NCBI GenBank assembly: GCA_900103495.1
Contig: FMWZ01000017.1
Span: 1 to 64,000, forward strand
DNA: 64,000 nucleotides
Direction of reading: 5' to 3'
DNA from: Lachnospiraceae bacterium G11
GTDB lineage: Bacteria; Bacillota; Clostridia; Lachnospirales; Lachnospiraceae
The notes under the pieces: generated by a model
What the model was told of the DNA's origin: nothing
The model's database searches: none
The model's input: only the letters and a program-made list of their open reading frames with translations
Translations under genes and position numbers: made by a program
In this document: piece after piece, positions 24,109 to 33,151 of the stretch
How positions within the stretch are numbered: the first letter of the stretch is position 1
Layout of the letters: the number at the start of each line of letters is the position of its first letter

Positions 24109-24459
24109 ATGAAGGAACTAATGATAATAATCAGACCCGAAAAACTGGAAGCGGTAAAAGATGTTCTTGATAAGGTTCACTGCGGTGGAATGACTTTATC
24201 AACGGCTATGGGCTGCGGAACCCAAAAGGGAGCTTCCGAAGGAACTGTAAATGAGATTAAGGGTTTTAAAACTACGATAAACCTTCTTCCTAAGATTAAG
24301 GTCGAGGTGGTTGTGGAAGATAAAGATGTTGAGGAAGTAATCATGAATATTCGTGAGACCTGCGCCACAGACCACGTGGGAGACGGAAAAATCTTCATAA
24401 GAGATATTGAAGATGCAATCAGAATACGTACAGGCGAAAGAGGTGTCAAGGCACTTTAG
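24109..24459 (+). CDS. P-II family nitrogen regulator
   Basis: A 116-residue GlnB/NifI-like P-II protein, which senses ATP/ADP and 2-oxoglutarate and binds partner proteins through its T-loop. Family marks are the start MKELMIIIRPEKLEAVKDVL, GCGTQKG at the T-loop base, LLPKIKVEVVVEDKDVE, and GDGKIFIRDIEDAIRIRTGERG at the C-terminus. The Tyr uridylylated in enteric GlnB (in the YRGAEY block) is absent. It is placed directly in front of a polyamine-type ABC transporter rather than next to amtB, so it probably controls that transporter or reports nitrogen state to it. Confidence 0.92.
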   Translation: MKELMIIIRPEKLEAVKDVLDKVHCGGMTLSTAMGCGTQKGASEGTVNEIKGFKTTINLLPKIKVEVVVEDKDVEEVIMNIRETCATDHVGDGKIFIRDIEDAIRIRTGERGVKAL

Positions 24460-24473
24460 TCGGAGGAGTTCAA

Positions 24474-25583
24474 ATGGGAACAATCGTAGAATTATCAGGC
24501 GTAAACAAGGTATATGGAACCAACCATGTAGTGAAGGATTTGAACATCACTGTCAACGAGGGTGAGTTCCTTACACTTCTTGGCTCATCCGGCTGTGGCA
24601 AAACCACCACCTTAAGAATGATAGCCGGATTTGAAGAGCCCACATCAGGTTCAATCAAGGTGGAGGGTGAATCCATAGAGGAGAAAGAACCCTTTGAAAG
24701 AAATGTTAATACTGTCTTTCAGACATATGCTCTTTTCCCACACAAAACCATTTTTGACAATATAGCCTACGGATTAAAGATGAAGAAGGTTCCAAAGGCG
24801 GAGATTAAGGAACGAGTTCTGGAAATGATGGATATGGTTCAGCTTACGGGATTTGAAAACAGATATCCCAGTCAGCTGTCCGGAGGCCAGAAGCAAAGAG
24901 TGGCAATAGCAAGGGCACTAATTAACCGTCCAAGGGTTTTGCTGCTTGATGAGCCTCTGGGAGCTTTGGATCTGAAGCTCAGGAAGCAGATGCAGCTGGA
25001 ACTTAAGCGCCTTCAGAAGAAACTCAACATAACATTTATATATGTTACACATGATCAGGAAGAAGCACTGACCATGAGCGACAGAATAGCAATTATGCAT
25101 GACGGAGTTGTGGATCAGCTGGCCAGTCCTACAGATATTTATGAGAAGCCGGCCACCAGATTTGTGGCCACATTCATAGGTGAAACAAATACTTATGACG
25201 GCTGCGTAACAAGCATGAAAGACGGAATTGCAAACGTAACGCTTGAAAACGGAGCAGTAAAGGTAAAATGTGATGACAGCTTCTCAATTCTTGAATATGC
25301 AACCATATCTGTCAGACCGGAGAAAATGCGCTTCGACAGTAAGCCTCATGAAGGCTTTGAACTGGTTGCGGTGGTTAAAGACTACATATATGTGGGTTCA
25401 ATCCTTAAATGCATTGTCTCTCTTCCAAACGGCAATGAATTAAAAATCGAGAGACTTGCGGGACAGGATTTGCCGGAAATCGGCAGCAGGATTTATCCAT
25501 ATTGGAATCCTGAAGATGGTGTACTCATCCATAACGACAGTTATAAGATTTTCAAGGCCCTGGACGATATTAAACTCGCCTAG
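24474..25583 (+). CDS. potA: Spermidine/putrescine-type ABC transporter ATPase
   Basis: A 369-residue ATPase with Walker A GSSGCGKTT, Q-loop, signature LSGGQKQRVAIARAL, Walker B VLLLDEPLGALD and the switch His in YVTHDQEEAL. The C-terminal ~110 residues form a TOBE domain as in PotA. It powers import of polyamine-like compounds with PotB, PotC and PotD. It lies 14 bp after the P-II gene. The specific substrate need not be a polyamine; neighbours suggest a related amine or amino acid derivative. Confidence 0.93.
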   Translation: MGTIVELSGVNKVYGTNHVVKDLNITVNEGEFLTLLGSSGCGKTTTLRMIAGFEEPTSGSIKVEGESIEEKEPFERNVNTVFQTYALFPHKTIFDNIAYGLKMKKVPKAEIKERVLEMMDMVQLTGFENRYPSQLSGGQKQRVAIARALINRPRVLLLDEPLGALDLKLRKQMQLELKRLQKKLNITFIYVTHDQEEALTMSDRIAIMHDGVVDQLASPTDIYEKPATRFVATFIGETNTYDGCVTSMKDGIANVTLENGAVKVKCDDSFSILEYATISVRPEKMRFDSKPHEGFELVAVVKDYIYVGSILKCIVSLPNGNELKIERLAGQDLPEIGSRIYPYWNPEDGVLIHNDSYKIFKALDDIKLA

Positions 25584-25597
25584 GAAAGGAGTTGCCT

Positions 25598-26476
25598 ATG
25601 GCAAAAAGAATATCAAATCATGAATTCAAATCTAACACGATGCCGGCAATTGTGACCGTGGGGCCTGTGGCGATACTTTCATTATTCCTGGTTGTGGCGC
25701 CATTAGCTTTAGTGGCGATAATGAGTTTTTGCCAGACAGATGAGTTCTACAACGTGGTTTACAAGTTCACCGCCATCAACTACAGCAAGCTGCTGTCGCC
25801 GGATTATATCAAAATATATGGGCAATCTCTTCTGATTGCGCTTATAACTACAGTGTTATGCGTTCTTATCGGATACCCCTTCGCATATGTGATAGCAAGG
25901 ACTAAGAGCCATAAGAAAAAACTGTTTTATATGCTGGTGATAATTCCCTTCTGGACCAACTCCTTAATAAGGATTTATGGCTGGAGAACCTTCCTTGGCA
26001 GCAGCGGCTGGTTAAACATGTTATTGCTGAATCTGGGATTGGTGGATGAACCTGTGGAGTTTTTGTATAAAACCGGCACTACGGTTCTTGGTATGGTTTA
26101 TTGCTTCATTCCCTTTATGGTTCTTCCCTTATACACAGCCATAGAGAAACTGGATGGAAGCTTACTGGAGGCCTCAAGCGATTTGGGAGCCAAACCATAT
26201 AAAACACTTTTTGAGGTTATTATTCCCCTTACATCCGGCGGTATCTTTTCAGGATGCATTATGGTGTTCATTCCATGCCTCGGATATTTCTTCGTTTCCA
26301 ACATTCTTGGCGGAGGCAATACGGATATGATAGGAAACCTTATTGAAAGACAGTTCAAGAGTGCAAATAACTGGCCTTTAGGTGCGGCACTTTCCATCAT
26401 TCTGATTCTGGTGACATTGATTCTTGTGAAAATATATCAGAATCTAGGTGGAGATATGGACAGTTTGGGAGTGTAG
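25598..26476 (+). CDS. potB: ABC transporter permease, PotB type
   Basis: A 292-residue permease with six predicted membrane helices and the cytoplasmic EAA loop (LLEASSDLGAKPYKTLFEVIIPL) that contacts the ATPase. IIPFWTNSLIRIYGWRTFL is a strong PotB mark. ATG 25598 with AAAGGAG upstream is preferred to a TTG six bases earlier. The next permease gene starts four bases after its stop. Confidence 0.92.
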   Translation: MAKRISNHEFKSNTMPAIVTVGPVAILSLFLVVAPLALVAIMSFCQTDEFYNVVYKFTAINYSKLLSPDYIKIYGQSLLIALITTVLCVLIGYPFAYVIARTKSHKKKLFYMLVIIPFWTNSLIRIYGWRTFLGSSGWLNMLLLNLGLVDEPVEFLYKTGTTVLGMVYCFIPFMVLPLYTAIEKLDGSLLEASSDLGAKPYKTLFEVIIPLTSGGIFSGCIMVFIPCLGYFFVSNILGGGNTDMIGNLIERQFKSANNWPLGAALSIILILVTLILVKIYQNLGGDMDSLGV

Positions 26477-26480
26477 GCTT

Positions 26481-27287
26481 ATGAAAAAAGCAAGAAAAGA
26501 AAAAGCAAATAAAAGATTAAGCATTGTCTTTTGCTCAATGGTGTACCTGTTTTTATTCCTTCCCATTTTTGTGGTTATAGCAAACTCGTTTAATGCGACC
26601 ACCTCAAAGCCCTACTTAAGCTGGAAGGGATTCACCTTTGACTGGTATATAAAACTCTGGAGCAACTCAGCTCTTCTTGGTTCCTTTGGAAACACAATCT
26701 TTATTGCGGTGGCAAGTACGGTGCTTTCCACAATAATCGGAACCCTGGGTGCAGTGGGCATCTACAGATATAAGTTCAAAGGAAAGGGAATTATTAACGG
26801 CCTTTTGTATATTCCTGTGGTTATTCCTGAAATTGTAATCGGCATCGCACTTTTGACCATTTTCTCAAACACAAATATTCCAAGAGGCATGTTGACATTG
26901 ATTCTATCTCATGTGAGCTTCAGTGTTCCCTATGTGATTTTCAATGTTCGGGCAAGACTTTCGGGATATGACAAATCAATAGAAGAGGCAAGTATGGATT
27001 TGGGCGCCAACAGGGTAGTGACTTTTTTCGAGATAACCCTGCCTGTGCTAGCTCCTGGTATCGCGGGTGGGGCTCTGTTGGCATTTACACTTTCCATAGA
27101 TGATGTAATTATCAGCTATTTCGTCAACGGACAGACGAAGACCTATCCATTGAAGGTAATGGAAAGCATTAAAAGCGGTGTCTCTCCGGATGTAAACGCT
27201 CTTTCAACATTGGTTCTGATTGGCACAATTGGGCTGGTGTTCCTTACACAAAGCGGAATTGGATCCGGTAAGCATAAAAAAATCTGA
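26481..27287 (+). CDS. potC: ABC transporter permease, PotC type
   Basis: A 268-residue permease with six predicted helices and an EAA loop (IEEASMDLGANRVVTFFEITLPVL). FNATTSKPYLSWKGFTFDWYI and SIDDVIISYFVNG are PotC signatures. Start chosen at ATG 26481, just after the potB stop, since the earlier in-frame ATG lies deep in potB. It completes the membrane channel of the importer. Confidence 0.92.
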   Translation: MKKARKEKANKRLSIVFCSMVYLFLFLPIFVVIANSFNATTSKPYLSWKGFTFDWYIKLWSNSALLGSFGNTIFIAVASTVLSTIIGTLGAVGIYRYKFKGKGIINGLLYIPVVIPEIVIGIALLTIFSNTNIPRGMLTLILSHVSFSVPYVIFNVRARLSGYDKSIEEASMDLGANRVVTFFEITLPVLAPGIAGGALLAFTLSIDDVIISYFVNGQTKTYPLKVMESIKSGVSPDVNALSTLVLIGTIGLVFLTQSGIGSGKHKKI

Positions 27288-27314
27288 TATCAGATTTTCG
27301 AGGAGGAAACAAAT

Positions 27315-28376
27315 ATGAAAAAAAGAATTATGGCATTGTTAGCTTCGTTAGTCCTGGCGGCAGTTTCTGTCACAGGATGCGGAGCCGGAACAGATTCGAA
27401 GGCAGCCGGCGCAGGTGAGCTGAATCTGTTTGTATGGACAGAGTATCTTCCTGATTCTGTGGTTGAAAAATTCCAGAAAGAAACAGGTATTAAGGTAAAT
27501 GTATCAACCTACTCTTCCAACGAAGATATGCTTGCTAAAGTTAAATCAGAAACTGCAGGTGCATATGATGTGCTTAACCCCAGCGATTATATGGTTGCCC
27601 AGCTCATTTCACAGGATATGTTAAGAGAGTTGGATTTTGAAAAACTCCCTAACTTCTCACATATTGGCGAAAGCTATAAAAACCCTGCTTATGATCCCGG
27701 AAACAAATACTCTGTTCCCTACATGGGTGGTGCAGGAGCGATTGTAGTCAATATGGCCAAGGTAGATATTGAAATTGACAGCTATGCAGATTTGTTTGAC
27801 CCTGCACTGGAAGGTCAGCTGGTAGTTCTTGATGACTTCAGAGCTGTTATCGGTATGACTTCAAAGGCTTTGGGATATGACCTGAACGAGACAGATCCTG
27901 CTAAACTTGCTGAAGTTTCCGATAAGCTTCAGGAGTTAAAGAAGAATGTTGTGTTATATGATTCAGACTCACCCAAGAGTGCCTTGATTTCCGGAGACTG
28001 TTCTGCCGGAATGATCTGGAGCGCAGAGGTTGCGATGGCAATGGAGGAGGTGCCTTCAATTGAGGTGGTTTATCCTGAGGAAGGACCTTATCTTTTCTTT
28101 GATAACTGGGTAGTAACAAAGGAATCTCCCAACTACGAAAACGCACTTAAGTGGATTGACTTTGTTATGGATCCTGAGAATATGGCTATGATTCTCGAAG
28201 AATTCCCTTATCTTTGCGCAAACGTGGATGCCATAGAGATTATGGGAGATGAGTACAGCAACAACAAGGCAAAGAACCCTCCCGCAGATGCGATTTCAAG
28301 CGGAAGCTACGTAGAGAACCTTGACAGCAGTGTGCTTGATATTTACAGCGAAATGTGGACCAAGTTGAAAGAATAA
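27315..28376 (+). CDS. potD: Polyamine-type substrate-binding lipoprotein
   Basis: A 353-residue extracellular solute-binding protein. The N-terminus is a lipoprotein signal (hydrophobic stretch, then SVTGCG with the lipidated Cys at about 22). The mature part begins with LNLFVWTEYLPDSVVEKFQKETG, the PotD/PotF opening, and ends with YSEMWTKLKE. It catches the ligand for the PotABC channel. The true ligand could be spermidine, putrescine or another cationic or amino compound; the catabolic genes downstream suggest the cell uses it as a carbon/nitrogen source. Confidence 0.93.
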   Translation: MKKRIMALLASLVLAAVSVTGCGAGTDSKAAGAGELNLFVWTEYLPDSVVEKFQKETGIKVNVSTYSSNEDMLAKVKSETAGAYDVLNPSDYMVAQLISQDMLRELDFEKLPNFSHIGESYKNPAYDPGNKYSVPYMGGAGAIVVNMAKVDIEIDSYADLFDPALEGQLVVLDDFRAVIGMTSKALGYDLNETDPAKLAEVSDKLQELKKNVVLYDSDSPKSALISGDCSAGMIWSAEVAMAMEEVPSIEVVYPEEGPYLFFDNWVVTKESPNYENALKWIDFVMDPENMAMILEEFPYLCANVDAIEIMGDEYSNNKAKNPPADAISSGSYVENLDSSVLDIYSEMWTKLKE

Positions 28377-28391
28377 GGCAGGGAAAGGACT

Positions 28392-29540
28392 ATGGCAATT
28401 GATTTTTTGTATTTAAGCGAGAATGACATGATAGATGCCGGTGTCCTTGACGCCAAGGGATGCGTTGAGGCCATGCGGGACGTCATGAGCCTTTTTGGAA
28501 AAGGAGACTTTCTATTGGGCGGTCCCAAAAACGATGAGCACGGATTACAGGTTAACTTCCCGAAGGCTAAGGATATAGAAGGCTTTCCTTTGGATAATGG
28601 CCCTGACAGACGCTTTAATGCCATGCCTGCTTATTTGGGAGGAAGATTCCATATAGCAGGTCAGAAATGGTACGGCTCAAACCACGATAACATTAAGAAG
28701 GGTCTTCCCAGATCGATTCTTATGGCTACATTAAATGATGTGGATACCGGTGCCCCCATAGCTTATATGTCTGCCAATCTTTTAAGCGCCATGCGAACCG
28801 GAGCCATGCCTGCCATGGCTGCCACATATTTGGCCAATAAGGATTCAAAGGTATTATCGATACTTGGCCCCGGTGTTATCAACAGGTGTGCATTAATGTG
28901 CTACATGGCGGTTTTGCCGGAGATAGAGAAGATAAAGATTAAGGGAAGCTCTCCCACATCAGCTTCCACTTTGGCACTTGCTGATTTTATAAGAGAGATG
29001 TATCCGAGGGTGAAAGAGATTGAGATATGCGAAACTCTTGAGCAGGCATGTAAAGATGCTGATGTCGTGAGTGAAGCCATGTCCGTAACTCCCGATAAGG
29101 CAGAGGAGTTCCACCTTGATTGGTTTAAGAAAGGAGCGACCATCTTCAGCATGGGAAGTTTCCTTTACAGGAATTTTGACGAACTTGTTGGTACCACCAT
29201 GGTGGTTGATAACTATGGAATGTACGACAAATACATGAACAACTTTATTGCCAGGGGACCTGTGGACGAACTTGGCAATAAGAGGGAGTGGGTTATTATG
29301 GGAATCCACTTCATCCATCTGGTAAGAGAAGGAAAGATTTCCAAGGAACAGGTTCTTAACCTGAGCGATATTGTAAATGGTAAATCTGCCGGAAGAATTT
29401 CCAAGGACGAAATCGTAATGTGCAGCAGCGGCGGAATGCCCATAGAAGATCTGGCATGGGGCTATGATTGTTACAGGAAGGCAGTGGAGCTTGGAATCGG
29501 AACAAAACTAAACCTTTGGGATGAACCCTTCATGAAATAA
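28392..29540 (+). CDS. Ornithine cyclodeaminase/mu-crystallin family protein, copy 1
   Basis: A 382-residue NAD(P)-dependent enzyme, longer than ordinary ornithine cyclodeaminase (~320-350). Visible marks are MPAYLGG, KWYGSN, LMATLNDVDTGAPIAYMSANLLSAMRTGA, the Rossmann turn LGPGV near 160, and SGGMPIEDLAWG at the end. The family includes ornithine cyclodeaminase, ketimine reductases and opine-type dehydrogenases, so the reaction cannot be fixed. It is the last gene before a second promoter and has a paralogue at 29715. Confidence 0.87.
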   Translation: MAIDFLYLSENDMIDAGVLDAKGCVEAMRDVMSLFGKGDFLLGGPKNDEHGLQVNFPKAKDIEGFPLDNGPDRRFNAMPAYLGGRFHIAGQKWYGSNHDNIKKGLPRSILMATLNDVDTGAPIAYMSANLLSAMRTGAMPAMAATYLANKDSKVLSILGPGVINRCALMCYMAVLPEIEKIKIKGSSPTSASTLALADFIREMYPRVKEIEICETLEQACKDADVVSEAMSVTPDKAEEFHLDWFKKGATIFSMGSFLYRNFDELVGTTMVVDNYGMYDKYMNNFIARGPVDELGNKREWVIMGIHFIHLVREGKISKEQVLNLSDIVNGKSAGRISKDEIVMCSSGGMPIEDLAWGYDCYRKAVELGIGTKLNLWDEPFMK

Positions 29541-29578
29541 CTACTTAAAAAGGAGTAGATAAACTACAAAATAAGTAG
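29541..29578. promoter_or_regulatory. Two predicted operator sites of the CTACTT...AAGTAG type
   Basis: CTACTTAAAAAGGAG (29541-29555) and CTACAAAATAAGTAG (29564-29578), centres 23 bp apart, i.e. about two helical turns. They match the perfect site at 23932-23946, and the second is centred 29 bp before the -35 at 29600. Confidence 0.55.
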
Positions 29579-29599
29579 AAAGATGGTGTTTGTAAGTAA

Positions 29600-29628
29600 T
29601 TGTAGAAGTACTTACCGAGGTGTAGATT
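29600..29628 (+). promoter_or_regulatory. Predicted promoter of the dehydrogenase operon
   Basis: TTGTAG (29600-29605), 17 bp, TAGATT (29623-29628): weak alone, as expected for an activator-dependent promoter. An inverted repeat GTAAGTA...TACTTAC (29592-29614) spans the -35, as at 23971. Confidence 0.5.
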
Positions 29629-29640
29629 ATTAGCAAGAAG

Positions 29641-29678
29641 AAGCAAAAGGGCTATCTATTCAGTCCTTTTGCTTTTTT
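29641..29678 (+). terminator. Terminator hairpin in the leader of the second operon
   Basis: AAGCAAAAGG and CCTTTTGCTT pair around an inner CT/AG pair, followed by six T. It begins only a few bases after the expected transcript start and ends 36 bp before the next start codon, mirroring the hairpin at 24034. Confidence 0.8.
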
Positions 29679-29714
29679 ATTCCAACAAAAAGCAATTACG
29701 AAGGGAGCAGAAAA

Positions 29715-30848
29715 ATGAGCTATCCGGCAATCGATTTTATTTTTCTAAGTGAAGAAGACATGATTAAAGCCGGCGTTAAGAATATGCCGGCGTGTATAGA
29801 CGCCATGGAAGAGGTGGTAAAGTGCCTGAATACAGGGGATTACGTTATGGGCGGAGAGAATCATAACTCTCATGGAAGCCAGGTTTCCTTTCCCAAATCC
29901 TCACCATTTCCAAATATGCCATTGGATGAGGGTGATGACAGAAGATTTATGGCGATGCCGGCATACATAGGAGGCCCTTTCGATCTGATGGGCATGAAGT
30001 GGTACGGCTCTAATATGTCTAACAAGGGCTTGGGCTTACCAAGGTCAATCCTTACAGTAATGCTTAATGATAAAAACACAGGTGCTCCCCTGGCGCTTAT
30101 GAGTGCAAACCTTCTAAGCGCATACAGAACAGGAGCCATCCCCGGGGTGGGAGCCAGATATCTGGCAAGAAAGGGAGCCAGGGTATGTGCAATCTGTGGC
30201 CCCGGTGTAATGGGTAAGACATCCCTTTCAGCCATCATGGCCACCTGTCCCGATATTGATACGGTAAAGGTTAAGGGACGAGGCAAAGCTTCTTTAAATA
30301 AGTTTTTGGAACATGTGAAGAATGAGTATCCAAATTTGAAGTCGGTAGAGGCAGTGGAAACCATAGAGGAGCTTGTGAGAGATTCCGATGTTATCTCTTT
30401 TGCAAACTCCGGAGGAACAGACCCATCCACCTATCCTTTCGTCAAGAAACAATGGATTAAGCCCGGAGCACTGATTATAGGCTTAAGTGCATTTGATATG
30501 GCGGCGAAAGAACTTAAATCATTATCACTGGTTGTAGACAATATCAAGTTATACGAAGCCTGGGCAGAGGAGTTTCCTTACCCATCATTTGGAGCCAACA
30601 ACATCATCGGATCCAAGTTCACGGACATGGCTCACGATGGGCTTATAAAAATGGATGAAATAACGGATCTTGGTGACATCATCTTCGGAAAGAAACAAGG
30701 GCGAACCAGTGATGAGCAAATCATTGTTTTTTCCGTAGGAGGCATGCCGGTTGAAGATGTGGCATGGGGTAAGGTCTGTTATGAAAGAGCCAAGATTTTA
30801 GGCCTCGGAACGAAACTCAGATTGTGGGACAAACCGGATTTACATTAA
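29715..30848 (+). CDS. Ornithine cyclodeaminase/mu-crystallin family protein, copy 2
   Basis: A 377-residue paralogue of the protein at 28392. It shares MPAYIGG, KWYGSN, SANLLSAYRTGA, GPGVMGKTSL (Rossmann turn near 161) and SVGGMPVEDVAWG. It probably reduces or oxidises a C=N bond in an amino or imino acid using NAD(P)H. It heads an operon that continues with the 2Fe-2S protein and flavoproteins, all with short gaps, so it likely acts on the same compound as the dehydrogenase. Confidence 0.87.
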   Translation: MSYPAIDFIFLSEEDMIKAGVKNMPACIDAMEEVVKCLNTGDYVMGGENHNSHGSQVSFPKSSPFPNMPLDEGDDRRFMAMPAYIGGPFDLMGMKWYGSNMSNKGLGLPRSILTVMLNDKNTGAPLALMSANLLSAYRTGAIPGVGARYLARKGARVCAICGPGVMGKTSLSAIMATCPDIDTVKVKGRGKASLNKFLEHVKNEYPNLKSVEAVETIEELVRDSDVISFANSGGTDPSTYPFVKKQWIKPGALIIGLSAFDMAAKELKSLSLVVDNIKLYEAWAEEFPYPSFGANNIIGSKFTDMAHDGLIKMDEITDLGDIIFGKKQGRTSDEQIIVFSVGGMPVEDVAWGKVCYERAKILGLGTKLRLWDKPDLH

Positions 30849-30876
30849 TTAGTCCCACAGAAAAGGAGAAAAGGAT

Positions 30877-31203
30877 ATGTCAGAAAGAATAGCGGAACAT
30901 CCAATACTCGGTGTTCAGGAGAAAGGCAAAATCGTAAGCTTCTCATTTGATGGGAAGACCATTGAAGGATATGAAGGAGAACCTATTGCGGCGGCACTTA
31001 AGGCAGCAAACGTAATGGTTCACAGATATACGCAAAAGGAGCATAAGCCCAGAGGAATCTTCTGTGCTATAGGCAGATGCACCGACTGTGTAATGATAGT
31101 GGATGGCGTGCCCAATGTTCGAACCTGCATCACTCCCCTTAAAGAGGGAATGGTGGTTCAAACCCAGTACGGAGTATCGGGAAAACCGTTTGATGAGCAG
31201 TAG
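30877..31203 (+). CDS. 2Fe-2S subunit of a multi-component amino acid/amine dehydrogenase
   Basis: A 108-residue ferredoxin-like protein of the Fer2_4 type. The cluster Cys are in FCAIGRCTDCVM and, 12 residues later, RTC. VHRYTQKEHKPRGIFCAIG is the typical lead-in of the small subunit of HcnA / hydroxyproline dehydrogenase / opine oxidase complexes. It passes electrons between the two flavoproteins encoded just downstream. Confidence 0.9.
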   Translation: MSERIAEHPILGVQEKGKIVSFSFDGKTIEGYEGEPIAAALKAANVMVHRYTQKEHKPRGIFCAIGRCTDCVMIVDGVPNVRTCITPLKEGMVVQTQYGVSGKPFDEQ

Positions 31204-31216
31204 GAGGGCATGAGAA

Positions 31217-32797
31217 ATGAAGAGATTTGATTTAATCGTAGTGGGCGCCGGTCCTTCCGGATTGTCAGCAGCCATTGAAGCCGCCAAGAGAGGTTTGGAA
31301 GTAGTGGTTTTTGACGAGAATGAGAAGCCCGGTGGACAGCTTTTTAAGCAGATACATAAGTTTTTTGGATCAAAGGAACACAGAGCAAAAATAAGGGGAT
31401 TCGTAATAGGCAAGCAGCTTCTTGAGGAAGCGGCCAAAGAAGGAGTTAACGTGGTCCTCAATGCCACGGTAATCGGCCTTTATCAGGACAAGGAAGTGGT
31501 CGTCAAAATCGGCGAGGAGATAAAGCATTACAAAGCCGATGCGGTTGTAATTGCCACAGGTGCTGCGGAGAACATGGTGACTTTTCCCGGATGGACCCTG
31601 CCCGGTGTCATCGGTGCAGGAGCCGCACAGACCATGATGAACCTTCATGGAGTGTTACCCGGCAAGAAAGTTTTAATGTTGGGATCGGGAAACGTTGGTC
31701 TGGTTGTTTCATTCCAGCTTTTACAGTGTGGATGCGAAGTGGTGGCACTTGTAGACGCAGCCCCGAGAGTGGGGGGATACGGAGTTCACGCAGCAAAGGT
31801 TGCCAGAACCGGAGTACCCTTTTATCTTTCACATACCATTGTTAAGGCCGAGGGAGATGAGTGTGTTACAGGGGTAACCATAGCGGAAGTGGATGAGAAA
31901 TTCCAATTCATCCCCGGAACCGAAAAGCACTTTGATGTGGATACCATTTGCCTGGCAGTAGGATTATCTCCCATGTCCCAGCTTCTTAAAATGGCCGGAG
32001 CGAAGATGGAGGATAACCCGAGAAGGGGCGGTCAGGTTCCCATTTGTGATGAATATGGACGTACTTCCCTGCCGGGAGTATTTGTGGCAGGTGACGTATC
32101 AGGTATAGAGGAGGCATCCTCAGCAATGATAGAAGGTCGAATGGCGGGAGTCGTTGCAGCCGAATACCTTGGATATATAGATGAAACTTCCATGGGAATG
32201 GAACTGGAAGATCTTGAAAAGGCTCTGGATGGCCTTCGTCAGGGCATGTTCGCACCCAAAAACAGAGGAAAGGCCATAGATAAAACTGAAGAGGGAATTG
32301 ATATTTCAACCAACCTTTTGAAAAAAGGATATGTTGCAGAAGAAGAAATCGAAAGATTTCCCGGAGTAACACATAAGAAGGGAGTACACCCCGTAATTGA
32401 GTGTACTCAGAACATTCCTTGTAACCCTTGTCAGGACGCATGTCCTAAGAAATGTATTTCCATCGGAAGCAATATTACATCCCTTCCCATTGTCACCGAA
32501 GATTGTGACTGCATAAACTGTGGAATGTGCGTGGCAAGCTGTTCCGGTCAGGCCATATTCCTGGTGGATGAGGATTGCGGAGACGGAACAGCCACAGTAA
32601 CACTTCCTTACGAATTTTTACCTTTACCTGAAGAGGGAACAAAGGGAATAGCGCTTGGAAGAAGCGGCAAGAAAGTATGCAAGGCGGAAGTTGTATCCGT
32701 TAAGTCAGCCAAGGCCTTTGATAAGACGCATCTTCTTACAATGCGGGTGCCGAAAGAATACGCCATGACTGCAAGATTTTTCAAGGTGGAGAAGTAG
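31217..32797 (+). CDS. FAD-dependent NAD(P)-type oxidoreductase subunit with C-terminal 4Fe-4S sites
   Basis: A 526-residue flavoprotein with FAD motif VVGAGPSGLSAAIEAAKRG at the N-terminus, a second nucleotide motif GSGNVGL near 156, and the GVFVAGDVSG FAD motif near 285. The last ~150 residues carry CTQNIPCNPCQDACPKKC and CDCINCGMCVASC, two iron-sulfur sites that bacterial HcnB or OoxA proteins usually lack but archaeal-type proline dehydrogenase complexes and related anaerobic enzymes have. It forms a complex with the 2Fe-2S, BFD-type and DAO-type proteins around it. Confidence 0.9.
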   Translation: MKRFDLIVVGAGPSGLSAAIEAAKRGLEVVVFDENEKPGGQLFKQIHKFFGSKEHRAKIRGFVIGKQLLEEAAKEGVNVVLNATVIGLYQDKEVVVKIGEEIKHYKADAVVIATGAAENMVTFPGWTLPGVIGAGAAQTMMNLHGVLPGKKVLMLGSGNVGLVVSFQLLQCGCEVVALVDAAPRVGGYGVHAAKVARTGVPFYLSHTIVKAEGDECVTGVTIAEVDEKFQFIPGTEKHFDVDTICLAVGLSPMSQLLKMAGAKMEDNPRRGGQVPICDEYGRTSLPGVFVAGDVSGIEEASSAMIEGRMAGVVAAEYLGYIDETSMGMELEDLEKALDGLRQGMFAPKNRGKAIDKTEEGIDISTNLLKKGYVAEEEIERFPGVTHKKGVHPVIECTQNIPCNPCQDACPKKCISIGSNITSLPIVTEDCDCINCGMCVASCSGQAIFLVDEDCGDGTATVTLPYEFLPLPEEGTKGIALGRSGKKVCKAEVVSVKSAKAFDKTHLLTMRVPKEYAMTARFFKVEK

Positions 32798-32809
32798 GAG
32801 GATGTTGTT

Positions 32810-33151
32810 ATGAATAGTGTTAATGACAGATCAAGAGATATAGGACCTTTTGTACCTGCTCCCGACGATGATATGCTTGTTTGTCGATGCGAAGAGATTA
32901 CAAAAGGCGAAATAAGACAGGCAGTCCACGACGGAATGTGGACTATGACCGAGATCCGAAGATATCTGCGCGCGGGAATGGGGTTATGTCAGGGACAGAC
33001 CTGTTCAAGACTTGTTAAAGGAATTGTTGCCAGGGAACTTGGAGTTTCACCTGCGGAAATAGAACCCGCAACCAGCAGAGTTCCCATGCGTCCCATAGAG
33101 ATGCGTATCTTTGCAAACGAAGCAAAGGAGGAAGCACATCATGAAGAGTAA
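32810..33151 (+). CDS. BFD-like 2Fe-2S protein
   Basis: A 113-residue protein with the bacterioferritin-associated-ferredoxin fold: LVCRCEEITKGEIRQAV, then RAGMGLCQGQTC, giving the four Cys of a 2Fe-2S centre. In related dehydrogenases this domain is often fused to the large FAD subunit; here it is separate. The downstream DAO gene starts within its last codons (11-base overlap). Confidence 0.9.
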   Translation: MNSVNDRSRDIGPFVPAPDDDMLVCRCEEITKGEIRQAVHDGMWTMTEIRRYLRAGMGLCQGQTCSRLVKGIVARELGVSPAEIEPATSRVPMRPIEMRIFANEAKEEAHHEE

